This document shows positions 1-7,022 of a DNA stretch of 64,000 nucleotides, piece after piece. Source of the DNA: JBLXBZ01 sp048265185. GTDB taxonomy: Bacteria > Pseudomonadota > Alphaproteobacteria > Rhizobiales > Stappiaceae. The stretch is from the NCBI GenBank assembly GCA_048265185.1, contig JBLXBZ010000002.1, forward strand, positions 124,001 to 188,000. Reading direction: 5' to 3'. A program made the position numbers and the translations under genes. The notes under the pieces were generated by a model that did not search any database, was not told the DNA's origin, and saw only the letters and a list, made by a program, of their open reading frames with translations. Each line of letters begins with the position of its first letter. Positions within the stretch are counted from its first letter, which is position 1.

Positions 1-234
1 ATAGGCGCGGATCAGCGCTTCATGTTCCGGAAAGACTTTGATTCTCTCGGCGACAGCTTCGCTCCAGCTTCTGCCGCGATCCTGTTCGAGATTCCATTCG
101 GTGGAACATACATTGGTGAGAAAATGATCAATCTGGGCGTCATCCTCGATGAGCTGCTTGTAAAGGTGGCGTGGGTCCCATTCGATCAGCACGTTTCCAA
201 CGTCGAAGACAACGGTGTTGATTTGGCGTTTCAT
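1..234 (-). CDS. HAD-family hydrolase, N-terminal part (runs off the left edge)
   Basis: This is the first 78 codons of a minus-strand gene whose 3' end lies outside the window. The reading frame is open from an ATG at 234 to the edge. The protein begins MKRQINTVVFDVGNVLIEWD, which is the HAD motif I (hhhDxGxVL) of the haloacid-dehalogenase/YihX-like phosphatases, with the nucleophilic Asp at about residue 11. The following alpha-helical cap start, with WNLEQDRGRSW, is also typical of that subgroup. These enzymes hydrolyse small phosphate esters or haloacids in the cytoplasm; the substrate cannot be told from this part. It is divergent from the gene at 294. Confidence 0.8.
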   Translation of the reverse strand, partial: MKRQINTVVFDVGNVLIEWDPRHLYKQLIEDDAQIDHFLTNVCSTEWNLEQDRGRSWSEAVAERIKVFPEHEALIRAY

Positions 235-293
235 CTAAAAGCATCCATATTGATTCGTGATGGTCAGAATAAGGCCCTTCAGGGAACGATTGC

Positions 294-1430
294 ATGACAA
301 ATCACCGGCGGATTTTTCGCGCGTTGAAGGTGGCGGCGATTGCGGTTTTGGCGGGGGTGGCTGGCGGCGCGGCCTTGGAGACGGCGCACGCGCAAATGCC
401 AAACGGAACGGGCGGCGCCGACCTCTTGTATGACCAGTCAGCGCCTTATGTGGAGGAATATCGACGTCAATCGCCAGAAAGTGACGGGGAGGGGTATGAC
501 GCGCCGTGGGAAGATGCGGCGGATGAAGAACAGGCGCGCGCGCGAACGCTGCGTTTGGGCGTAGCGTCGATTTCACCGCAATCCGTCGCTCGGTTGGAGC
601 CTTTTCGCGCCGCCTTAGAGGCGGAGTTGGGCATATTGGTGCAATTGCGGGTTTTTTCTACGTTGCGCCGCCTTCAGAGGGAGCTGATCGCAGGGAGCGT
701 TGATTATGCGCCGTTGTCGGCTCTGGCCTATGTGGAAGGGCAGGCGCGATGTCAATGCCTTACGCCATTGGCGGCGGCGCCGGGGCGCGATGGCGGGCTG
801 CATTATTATTCCGTCTTTTATGTGTTGGCTGACAGTCCCGTGGTGGATCTGGAAATGCTACGGGGAAAGCGGGTGGCGCTGGCGGGCCGGCATTCGGTGG
901 CGGGGCGGCTCGCGCCATTAGCGGCTTTGCGCGAGGAGGGGGTTAATCCAGCAACGTTTTTCGCGGAAAGCCTGATGATGGACAGCCCGATTTCAGCGGG
1001 GGGAGCATTGCTTGAGGGGCGGGTGGACGCCGCTGTCGGTTGGACGACTTTCACAGGAGATCCCTCGTTCGGCTATGGCGAGGGCTCTTTGTCTGACTTG
1101 ATTTCGAATAAGCGCGCAGCGCCCGGCAGTCTGCGAGTGGTCTGGCGTTCGCCGGCGATTTTCCGTCCGGCGCATGTGGTTCGGGCCGACATGCCGCAGG
1201 CGCTTAAGTCGCGAATTCTGGATTTGTTGTTGGATCTTTCGCGTATTTCACCTGCGGCGATGATGGCGATTGCGCCGGAGGCGGGCGGAGATTTTTCGCC
1301 GGTCAGCGCAGGGGACTATCAGTTTTTGCGTGTGGCTGCTGAGGCGCATCGGTCTTTGAACGCGGGATCGGGAATGCGGGAACTCTCCGGCGGGTTGGAA
1401 AAGACGCCCGCCGCCGCCGAGCGTAAGTAG
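294..1430 (+). CDS. PhnD-like phosphate/phosphonate-type periplasmic binding protein
   Basis: The 378-residue product has an N-terminal signal peptide (about residues 8-34, ending AHAQ) and then an acidic linker. From about residue 85 to 320 it has a type-2 periplasmic binding fold of the PhnD/SsuA class: LRLGVASISPQS opens the domain and LRGKRVALAGRHSVAG is the usual second-lobe segment. Classic PhnD proteins deliver phosphonate or phosphate to an ABC transporter, but no permease or ATPase gene is nearby. The neighbours are Tad pilus genes, convergent at 1440. It may be a sensor or secretion accessory protein rather than a transporter component; that is inference. The C-terminal 40 residues look unstructured. 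Confidence 0.75.
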   Translation: MTNHRRIFRALKVAAIAVLAGVAGGAALETAHAQMPNGTGGADLLYDQSAPYVEEYRRQSPESDGEGYDAPWEDAADEEQARARTLRLGVASISPQSVARLEPFRAALEAELGILVQLRVFSTLRRLQRELIAGSVDYAPLSALAYVEGQARCQCLTPLAAAPGRDGGLHYYSVFYVLADSPVVDLEMLRGKRVALAGRHSVAGRLAPLAALREEGVNPATFFAESLMMDSPISAGGALLEGRVDAAVGWTTFTGDPSFGYGEGSLSDLISNKRAAPGSLRVVWRSPAIFRPAHVVRADMPQALKSRILDLLLDLSRISPAAMMAIAPEAGGDFSPVSAGDYQFLRVAAEAHRSLNAGSGMRELSGGLEKTPAAAERK

Positions 1431-1439
1431 GCGGCTACG

Positions 1440-2009
1440 TTATTGAAAGGCGACGGTATCGCTCAAACGCGGATAAAGATACGCCGTTTCAGACATTTCG
1501 ATGCTGTCGGTTTTGAACACATCTTTTAAAATGGTCTTGAACATCGGTTTGTAGCTGTAATCGGCCTTGGCGATGATGATTTGCGTGCCTTCGACCCGTA
1601 GGGACTGCGGAATGTCGATGGGCGGTTCGGCGCCGACCTTCCATGGCGAGCCGTTCAGGGCCTTGCTCCAGACGACTTCAATTTTATTCTTCGGCAAAAA
1701 GTCGATAGCGCCGACCACAACCGTCAGGTCGCCATCTGGAAATGGCTGCACAATCGCTTCGCCTGCTTCGAAATAACTCTCGAGCTGGTTGTTGTTGATG
1801 GTGCTGCCCTGAGTGACGAGATCCGCGATTGCGGTGGCTACTTTGCCCACTTTTCTGTTCAGATTGAGCGCATTGTCCAATTCAATTGTTCCAAACAGCA
1901 TGACGAGCATGACCGGCAGTATCAACGCGAACTCGACCGCAGCGACGCCAGTGTCGCTGGACATCAGGCTCTTTAGTCTACGTTTGGCCGCATTTTCAAA
2001 ACGTCTCAC
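1440..2009 (-). CDS. TadE-type minor pseudopilin (second of two)
   Basis: The 189-residue protein has a short basic N-terminus, the TadE signature GVAAVEFALILPVMLVMLFG (a single membrane helix at about residues 22-45) and a periplasmic C-terminal domain. TadE/TadF-type proteins are processed by the prepilin peptidase and needed for Flp pilus assembly. The GTG start at 2009 overlaps the stop of the upstream tadE-like gene (GTGA) and has a strong GGGAGG ribosome site, so the two are translationally coupled. No von Willebrand domain is present, so this is not a full-length TadG. Confidence 0.82.
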   Translation of the reverse strand: MRRFENAAKRRLKSLMSSDTGVAAVEFALILPVMLVMLFGTIELDNALNLNRKVGKVATAIADLVTQGSTINNNQLESYFEAGEAIVQPFPDGDLTVVVGAIDFLPKNKIEVVWSKALNGSPWKVGAEPPIDIPQSLRVEGTQIIIAKADYSYKPMFKTILKDVFKTDSIEMSETAYLYPRLSDTVAFQ

Positions 2010-2602
2010 GACCCGCCTCCCGTGGCTGTTTTCGACTTCCAGGGAAAGGGTTCATTCTTGAAAATTTCGGTGGATGCGAGAAGGCGGTCGCCACTGTCGA
2101 GATCGGCGAAACTCGTTTGCAGGTATGACGTCACCATTGGCCAGCGGTACATAACCTCAACGATAACGATGCTGTCAGCTTCACCGTGATCATAGCCGAA
2201 GTCTGAATTGAGCTCGCCGTTTTTGATCAAGGGCTCTGGATCGTAGTCGCCGAAATTCACGATTGTTTCAACGTCGATATCCAGACGGTTTTCGGAAAAG
2301 GGAAGCCCCCCAAGATGCTTGAAAATCTCAGCCTTGAATTTTTCGGCGTTGAAACCTTGCTGATGAGCCTGTCCCGTTCGAATTACTCGGGCCGCTTCTG
2401 AAACGGCGTTATCCAGCACCCTGTTCATGAAAAATGAGAAGCCAATTTCAAGGATGCCAAACATGAGAATGAAAAATGGCGTAGCCACCAGCGCGAATTC
2501 AACCGCCGTAACCCCATGCTCGTCGCGCATAAGGCGTTTGGGCCGCCATTTGGAGCCTGCCGCTCTTGCTTTCTTTTGGGGCGTGCTGTTGAAGCTGGTC
2601 AC
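2006..2602 (-). CDS. TadE-type minor pseudopilin (first of two)
   Basis: The 198-residue protein carries the TadE motif GVTAVEFALVATPFFILMFG after a basic leader of about 30 residues, then ALEx-type helix continuation and a soluble domain. It is expected to be a minor pilin-like subunit of the Flp (type IVc) pilus in the inner membrane. The start is a GTG at 2602 with CAGGA about nine bases upstream. It precedes and overlaps the second TadE gene. The operon probably starts with the secretin-domain gene at 3236, although a 124-bp gap with a tandem repeat separates them. Confidence 0.82.
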   Translation of the reverse strand: MTSFNSTPQKKARAAGSKWRPKRLMRDEHGVTAVEFALVATPFFILMFGILEIGFSFFMNRVLDNAVSEAARVIRTGQAHQQGFNAEKFKAEIFKHLGGLPFSENRLDIDVETIVNFGDYDPEPLIKNGELNSDFGYDHGEADSIVIVEVMYRWPMVTSYLQTSFADLDSGDRLLASTEIFKNEPFPWKSKTATGGGS

Positions 2603-2673
2603 GGAATGTATCCTGAATAGCGATTATACGCAGCTGATAATATAGATCATCAATGCGGATTTTGCGCTACATT

Positions 2674-2711
2674 ATCTTGGGCGCGACGGAAAATCTTGGG
2701 CGCGACGGAAA
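2674..2711. repeat. 19-bp perfect tandem duplication
   Basis: The unit ATCTTGGGCGCGACGGAAA occurs at 2674-2692 and again directly at 2693-2711, without mismatch. It lies between the secretin-domain gene (stop at 2727) and the first TadE gene on the minus strand. It may be a recent slippage event or a spaced pair of binding sites; nothing else is visible. Confidence 0.85.
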
Positions 2712-2726
2712 CTTATGGAGTGACTG

Positions 2727-3236
2727 CTATTGAGCAGGCGCCCCGGCCGCAGTTTGCGCCATTGTGTTTTTCGCCTCGATTTGCTTGAGTAAAGTGTCAA
2801 ACGCTTCTTTCTCGTCGCCGGGCTGAATCGTAGCCTCGCAATCGGGCGCGCATGAATAGCTATAGCGCGTGGCGTTTCTTTGTACGGTGACGACATTTGT
2901 TTGCGAAGAGCGCACGGTGATGATTTCGTCAATGATCGGCTTTGCGTCTTTTCCCAGAATGACGAGATTCGTGGAGCCGAACATTTTGCCTGTGACCACG
3001 ACGGTGTGACGGTCATACATGGTTACGTCGGCGATCGCCGGATTGCCGACAATCACCGTGTCGGCGGGGGCGTCAATACGAAACACTTTAGCGCGGTCCG
3101 TCATCACTGTGATGGAAGGCAGGCTCTGCGCTTGCGCGGGGGGGAGGCATGCAATCGAAAAAACCGTAGCCAAACCAACGACGGCGCCGAAGCTGAGGGC
3201 GCGCGCGGCCATTATATTTGACGTGATCGGTCGCAT
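2727..3236 (-). CDS. stand-alone pilus-assembly N-domain protein (CpaC N-terminal-like)
   Basis: The 169-residue exported protein has a signal peptide (about residues 8-36, ending PAQAQ). One domain at about residues 40-115 has the pattern VFRIDAPADTVIVGNPAIAD followed by VVVTGKMFGSTNLVILG. This is the 'pilus assembly N-terminal' (T2SS/T3SS_pil_N) domain found at the start of the CpaC secretin. No secretin domain follows; the C-terminus is short and holds two Cys (in SYSCAPDCEA) that may form a disulfide. It presumably acts in the periplasm as an accessory of the Tad system. It is divergent from flp. Confidence 0.8.
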   Translation of the reverse strand: MRPITSNIMAARALSFGAVVGLATVFSIACLPPAQAQSLPSITVMTDRAKVFRIDAPADTVIVGNPAIADVTMYDRHTVVVTGKMFGSTNLVILGKDAKPIIDEIITVRSSQTNVVTVQRNATRYSYSCAPDCEATIQPGDEKEAFDTLLKQIEAKNTMAQTAAGAPAQ

Positions 3237-3591
3237 GGATAGTTCCTTACATTAGATGTATTTATGCTATTTGACGCTAAACTGGTGAATGAAAACCTAA
3301 TGGGAATGTCGAAATAGGATACAGAATGAACTCTGCATCATTTCCTCGCCATGGGCGCTCAGGTAGTTCCGTGGCGAGGAAATGATGCATTTTGGCTGTG
3401 AAATGTAGTGTTGTATTTTGTTTTTTACTTAACTATATTCTCTCTAACTTTAGATAAATTCGATGTTTATGCGAACGATTTAACTTTGTTGAAATAAATC
3501 GCGCCTAATCAGGGGGTTGTTTAAAGCGGCCGGAAACTCAAAACAGGTCGCCAAAGTGCTGTCAAATCGTGTGGATTTCTAGGAGATAGTC
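3237..3591. promoter_or_regulatory. AT-rich divergent control region upstream of flp
   Basis: These 355 bases hold no gene. They separate the minus-strand pilus genes from the flp pilin gene, are AT-rich around 3410-3500, and contain a long inverted repeat (listed separately). Both divergent promoters must lie here. I could not fix -35/-10 boxes with confidence. Confidence 0.5.
3334..3389. repeat. 18-bp perfect inverted repeat (long hairpin)
   Basis: TGCATCATTTCCTCGCCA at 3334-3351 is the exact reverse complement of 3372-3389, with a 20-nt loop. The right arm is followed by ATTTTGG. There is no gene ending just upstream on either strand, so it is not an obvious terminator of an annotated gene. 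It could end a small RNA, be an operator, or be a relic of a mobile element. Confidence 0.8.
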
Positions 3592-3780
3592 ATGAAAAAT
3601 CTTTTTGCACGTTTCGCCAAAGACGAGTCCGGCGCAACCGCCATCGAATATGGTCTCATCGCTGGCCTTATCGCTGTGGTCATTATTGGCGTCGTCACGA
3701 CGCTAGGCACCGATCTGCAGTCGATCTTCCAAAACATAAGCACCAAACTTTCCGCTGCGAAAACTTCTGGCGGCAGCTAA
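3592..3780 (+). CDS. flp: Flp/Fap-type type IVb pilin
   Basis: The 62-residue prepilin has a short charged leader and the Flp motif GATAIEYGLIAGLIAVVIIG. Processing by the prepilin peptidase is expected after Gly14, leaving Glu19-Tyr20 of the Flp box in the mature pilin. The ribosome site TAGGAGA sits about seven bases before the ATG. It is the structural subunit of the adhesive Flp pilus assembled by the Cpa/Tad machine encoded downstream. It stands alone behind its own long leader and is followed by a terminator-like hairpin, which would give pilin a higher transcript level than cpaA. Confidence 0.95.
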   Translation: MKNLFARFAKDESGATAIEYGLIAGLIAVVIIGVVTTLGTDLQSIFQNISTKLSAAKTSGGS

Positions 3781-3845
3781 GTAGCTCAATCCGCTTTGAA
3801 TTTGCGTTTTTTGCAGATCGCGGTTTGATGGACTATTGCATTGGT

Positions 3846-3890
3846 AAGCGGGTGACGACGATCATCCGCTTGCAAGGCGGTTTTATTTTT
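3846..3890 (+). terminator. terminator or attenuator between flp and cpaA
   Basis: AAGCGGGTGA (3846-3855) pairs with TCATCCGCTT (3862-3871) with one G-T wobble. An overlapping short stem, CCGC with GCGG, runs directly into TTTTATTTTT (3881-3890). It sits 65 bases after the flp stop and ends just before cpaA, so it probably cuts most flp transcripts while allowing some read-through. Confidence 0.55.
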
Positions 3891-3907
3891 GCGACGCATC
3901 AGTTCGC

Positions 3908-4432
3908 ATGCGAGCTTTGATCATGTTCAATGCGGCGCTTTTGGTGATTTTTCCTTGCTTGGTGGCTTTTGCCGCAGCGACGGATCTTTTCACCATGACG
4001 ATCCCTAATCGTGTTTCAATCCTGCTTTTAGCGGGATTTTTTGTTTTAACCCCTTATGTTGAATTGTCGCTTGCGACGTTCGGCTGGCATTTGGCGGCGG
4101 GCGCGCTCGTTCTTGGGGTGTGCTTTTGCTGTTTTGCGTTCGGCTGGATGGGAGGAGGCGACGCCAAACTGGCCGCAACCATCGCGGTGTGGTTTGGCTT
4201 TACGCCGCAAATGCTGAATTTTATTTTGTTGGCGTTGATTTATGGCGCGGTGTTGACCGTTCTTCTTCTCGCCTTTCGTCAAACGCCTTATTTACCCGCT
4301 TTGGTTCGGCGCCAAGAGTGGATATTGAGGCTGCATGATAAGAAAACCGGCGTTCCCTATGGCATAGCGCTGGCGGCGGCGGCGCTGCAAATTTATCCGG
4401 AAACGGTCTGGTTCTCCGTTTTGAGCGGTTGA
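3908..4432 (+). CDS. cpaA: prepilin peptidase CpaA/TadV
   Basis: The 174-residue membrane protein belongs to the A24 aspartyl prepilin peptidases. The two catalytic aspartates are visible: Asp26 in ATDLFTMTIPN and Asp85 in GWMGGGDAK. About six membrane segments are predicted. It lacks the N-methyltransferase domain of PilD, as is usual for CpaA/TadV. It cleaves the Flp leader and probably the TadE leaders. The ATG at 3908 was kept, but an in-frame ATG at 3923 has a comparable claim because GCGAG lies eight bases before it. Confidence 0.92.
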   Translation: MRALIMFNAALLVIFPCLVAFAAATDLFTMTIPNRVSILLLAGFFVLTPYVELSLATFGWHLAAGALVLGVCFCCFAFGWMGGGDAKLAATIAVWFGFTPQMLNFILLALIYGAVLTVLLLAFRQTPYLPALVRRQEWILRLHDKKTGVPYGIALAAAALQIYPETVWFSVLSG

Positions 4433-4460
4433 AAATGAGGCGTGCGCCTCAACGCAAGAC

Positions 4461-4922
4461 TTAGAAGACGTCATTTGGAGCCGCTTGTGGGCGAGCCAAC
4501 GGAAATAATTTATCGTATGCCAGCGTGAAAACGTAAGTGTAGGCAACGACAAAGGTCGTTACGACAATATCCGCAGTCAGAGCTTCCATCACCCCGATCT
4601 TCAACCACAGAACGTATATCGGCAGCGAGGTAAGGGTAAGAGAAGCCTCGAAGCCCACGGCGTGGAGGATGCGCCCAATATGCGATCTTTCGCTGGAGAT
4701 GCGGCCATAACGGCCGTCGATGAGGTCAAAGATCCAGTTGTAGACGAAGCTTATGGCCATCGCCTTGAAGGCCAGAACTACTCCAAGAAGACCGATGTCC
4801 GCCAGCGATTTGTCAAAGAACGCCGCCCCTGCCGGAATTAGCGTCGCCATCACGGTCACTTCGAAAGTAATCGTGTAGCGGAGTCTGTCACGCCCCGTCC
4901 TGAGAATTGCCTTGTCCGCCAT
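4461..4922 (-). CDS. PACE-family multidrug/biocide efflux transporter (AceI-like)
   Basis: The 153-residue inner-membrane protein has four helices arranged as two bacterial transmembrane pair domains, the layout of the PACE family (AceI). Family hallmarks are visible: RTGRDRLRYTITFE at the start of the first half and VYNWIFDLIDGRYG in the loop, then EASLTLTSLPIY in the second half. Characterised members export chlorhexidine and similar cationic compounds or short diamines by proton exchange; the substrate here is unknown. It is divergent from a LysR regulator across 86 bp, the usual aceI/aceR arrangement, so induction by that regulator is likely. Confidence 0.9.
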   Translation of the reverse strand: MADKAILRTGRDRLRYTITFEVTVMATLIPAGAAFFDKSLADIGLLGVVLAFKAMAISFVYNWIFDLIDGRYGRISSERSHIGRILHAVGFEASLTLTSLPIYVLWLKIGVMEALTADIVVTTFVVAYTYVFTLAYDKLFPLARPQAAPNDVF

Positions 4923-4980
4923 GGTTTGTCTCCGTACTATTTGACGTTGCTTTTATCAGGTTAATGCGGGATATAAAGTT

Positions 4981-5006
4981 ACCTAAAATCTAAGAATCAG
5001 ATAGGT
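4981..5006. promoter_or_regulatory. candidate LysR operator between the PACE gene and its regulator
   Basis: The intergenic stretch contains ATCT-N7-AGAT at 4988-5002, nested in ACCT...AGGT, a dyad of the T-N11-A kind bound by LysR proteins. It overlaps the expected translation start region of the regulator, fitting autoregulation plus control of the divergent efflux gene. Confidence 0.4.
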
Positions 5007-5008
5007 TT

Positions 5009-5908
5009 ATGATGTCTCCCGAGAGCCTTCGAGCCTTCGTTCTCGCCGCCGAACTTGGCTCCTTTTCCGCCGCGGCCCGGCGTTTGAACAAGGCGCAATC
5101 GGCGGTCTCCACTGCAATCGCCAATCTTGAGATTGACGCAGGCGTCTTGCTGTTCGACCGTTCGACCCGCTCGCCCACCCTTACGGCGGAAGGACGCGCG
5201 CTCTTGCCGCACGCCAACGGCATCTTGCTTGGCGCGCAGGAGTTTATGGCCAAGGCGGGGTCGATGGCCGAGGGAACGGAGGAGCGTTTGGGGTTAGTCG
5301 TGGAGCAGGGGATTAACCTTGCTCCTTTCCACGCCACGCTTGAGCGGTTCAACGAGGTCTTTCCATCCGTCTCGTTGGAGATTTTCACCACTGGTCCGGC
5401 CGACACCGGGGGCCTGCTGAAAGAAGGGCGAGCTGATCTTGGTCTGATGATCGAACAGGAGAGCTACCCTGTCGGTTTCCAGTTTAGGGGGGTGGGGCAT
5501 TCAGCAATCGTGCCGGTCTGCGCGCTAGATCATCCTCTCGCGGCCTGCCCAAGCCCTGGTTACGCTGAACTTCGCCAGCACCGGCAGATCGTCCTTCACA
5601 GCCGCTATCGCGCGCCGGACGAGCTGACCGAGGAAGTCAAGAGTCCGAAGATTTGGCGCGCCGAGAACCCGGAGCTGATCGTCGCCCTTGTCCTGCGAGG
5701 TCTTGGCTGGGCGGAATTGCCGATGCCTTCGGTTAGCCGCCATTTGGCTAGGGGATCGTTGTTGCGCATGGCCTGCGCTTTTCAGCAAAGCGATGAATAT
5801 GAAGGTATAGACGTCGTGTGGACGGAGCGGCGTTCTTTGGGCCGCGCGGGGCAATGGTTTCGCGATCAGCTTCTCGTCGTGCCGCAGGATGAATGGCTTG
5901 GTCGCTAA
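5009..5908 (+). CDS. LysR-family transcriptional regulator
   Basis: The 299-residue protein has the LysR winged HTH at about residues 2-60 (SLRAFVLAAELGSFSAAARR, then AQSAVSTAIANLEIDAGVLLFDR) and a substrate-binding domain at about 90-290. It most likely controls the divergent PACE efflux gene in response to its substrate, by analogy with AceR. Two ATGs are adjacent (5009 and 5012); the second is slightly better spaced from AGATAGG. The pair interrupts the pilus locus. Confidence 0.9.
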   Translation: MMSPESLRAFVLAAELGSFSAAARRLNKAQSAVSTAIANLEIDAGVLLFDRSTRSPTLTAEGRALLPHANGILLGAQEFMAKAGSMAEGTEERLGLVVEQGINLAPFHATLERFNEVFPSVSLEIFTTGPADTGGLLKEGRADLGLMIEQESYPVGFQFRGVGHSAIVPVCALDHPLAACPSPGYAELRQHRQIVLHSRYRAPDELTEEVKSPKIWRAENPELIVALVLRGLGWAELPMPSVSRHLARGSLLRMACAFQQSDEYEGIDVVWTERRSLGRAGQWFRDQLLVVPQDEWLGR

Positions 5909-6232
5909 TAACCTGAAACGTCGGTTAGGTCGTAGGCGGCGTGGGGAGCGGCGGGCGACGGCGTTGCGGTTCGCCTGTTTATGAGTGGGCGCTTTGAGCG
6001 TTCGTGGTCTTTTTTAGTTAATTAATGGTAATAATTGTTAATTTTTAATAAATTAAAATAAAGTTAAAATATGCGATATGCAATAATGGTGTAATAAATT
6101 AAGCAATTTCTCTTATCTGTTATTAACCATGTCTTGACTATTTCTCCCGCAAAGTGCGTTCAAGTCGACGGATTGTGCATTGATATGCAGTTCACAACCG
6201 CGAACCTTATGCGTTTCGACGGGACAGAAAAA
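5909..6232. promoter_or_regulatory. AT-rich leader upstream of the cpaB operon
   Basis: These 324 bases have no convincing gene. The part from about 6010 to 6130 is very AT-rich, with runs such as TTAATTTTTAATAAATT, in sharp contrast to the surrounding coding DNA. It probably carries the promoter of the cpaB-tadC operon. An open frame from a TTG at 6134 joins cpaB but is not needed as a start. Confidence 0.55.
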
Positions 6233-7018
6233 ATGAAAATCGCACGACTTGTCGTTCTGGGTGTCGCCGTTGTCGCTGGTCTTTTGGCTGCAAGGCTGGT
6301 GCTGACGTCAAACTCAGAGCCGCAACAAGCGGCTCAGGTTGAAGAAACGCCCAAAGAAGTGGTGACAGAAGACGTTCTCGTCGCCGCCGCTGACGTCAAG
6401 CTTGGCAGCCAATTGAATGACGAGGACATGAAGTGGGTTGCCTGGCCCAAGGACGCGGTTCCGGAAAACGTAATTTTGAGGTCCGCCTCTCCGGACGCCA
6501 TGGCCGACTTCGCCGGTCGGATCGCCAAGGCGCCAATTTATGGCGGCGAGCCAGTGCGAGCTGAGCGGTTGATCGACACCGACCGTGGTTTTATGTCCGC
6601 GATTTTGCCCAAAGGAAAACGGGCGATTGCGTTGCCGGTGGAGGCGCTGACGACGGCGGGCGGTTTTATTCTGCCCGGGGACAAGGTCGATTTGATTTTA
6701 ACTAAAGCCATAGGCGGGCGGGACGGCGGCTCTTTTGAGAGTGAGACAATTTTGGAGAATGTGCGGGTGCTGGCGATCGACACCACAACGGCGGGAGAGC
6801 AGGACGATAAAAGTTTGACGCCGGGACAAACGGCGACATTGGAACTGGCTCCCGCTCAAGCTGAAATCGTCGCGCAAGCCCAGCAAGCCGGGGTCATTTC
6901 GCTTGCTTTGCGCAGCGCGCAGGATTCTGCCGATGATGAAGGCGGCGCTCAAACTGTTAGTAGCGGCGTGAATTTCGTTAGATTCGGCGTTTCCTCCAAA
7001 GAACCTATAAGGCGTTGA
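6233..7018 (+). CDS. cpaB: Flp pilus assembly protein CpaB
   Basis: The 261-residue protein starts with MKIARLVVLGVAVVAGLLAA, a single N-terminal membrane anchor, followed by an SAF-like domain (EDVLVAAADVKLGSQLNDEDMKW, about residues 50-120) and the RcpC/CpaB domain with MSAILPKGKRAIALPVEA. CpaB is a periplasmic partner of the CpaC secretin. I chose the ATG at 6233, because the longer frame from a TTG at 6134 adds a 33-residue non-conserved leader. It is first in the cpaB-C-D-E-F-tadB-C operon and is separated from cpaC by four bases. Confidence 0.93.
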   Translation: MKIARLVVLGVAVVAGLLAARLVLTSNSEPQQAAQVEETPKEVVTEDVLVAAADVKLGSQLNDEDMKWVAWPKDAVPENVILRSASPDAMADFAGRIAKAPIYGGEPVRAERLIDTDRGFMSAILPKGKRAIALPVEALTTAGGFILPGDKVDLILTKAIGGRDGGSFESETILENVRVLAIDTTTAGEQDDKSLTPGQTATLELAPAQAEIVAQAQQAGVISLALRSAQDSADDEGGAQTVSSGVNFVRFGVSSKEPIRR

Positions 7019-7022
7019 AAAA

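Noticed and set aside
22..297. 91-codon plus-strand frame at the left edge
   Set aside because: It is the antisense of the HAD hydrolase start, whose motif I is clear on the minus strand.
1440..2009. TadG assignment for the second TadE-like gene
   Set aside because: The protein is only 189 residues and has no von Willebrand domain.
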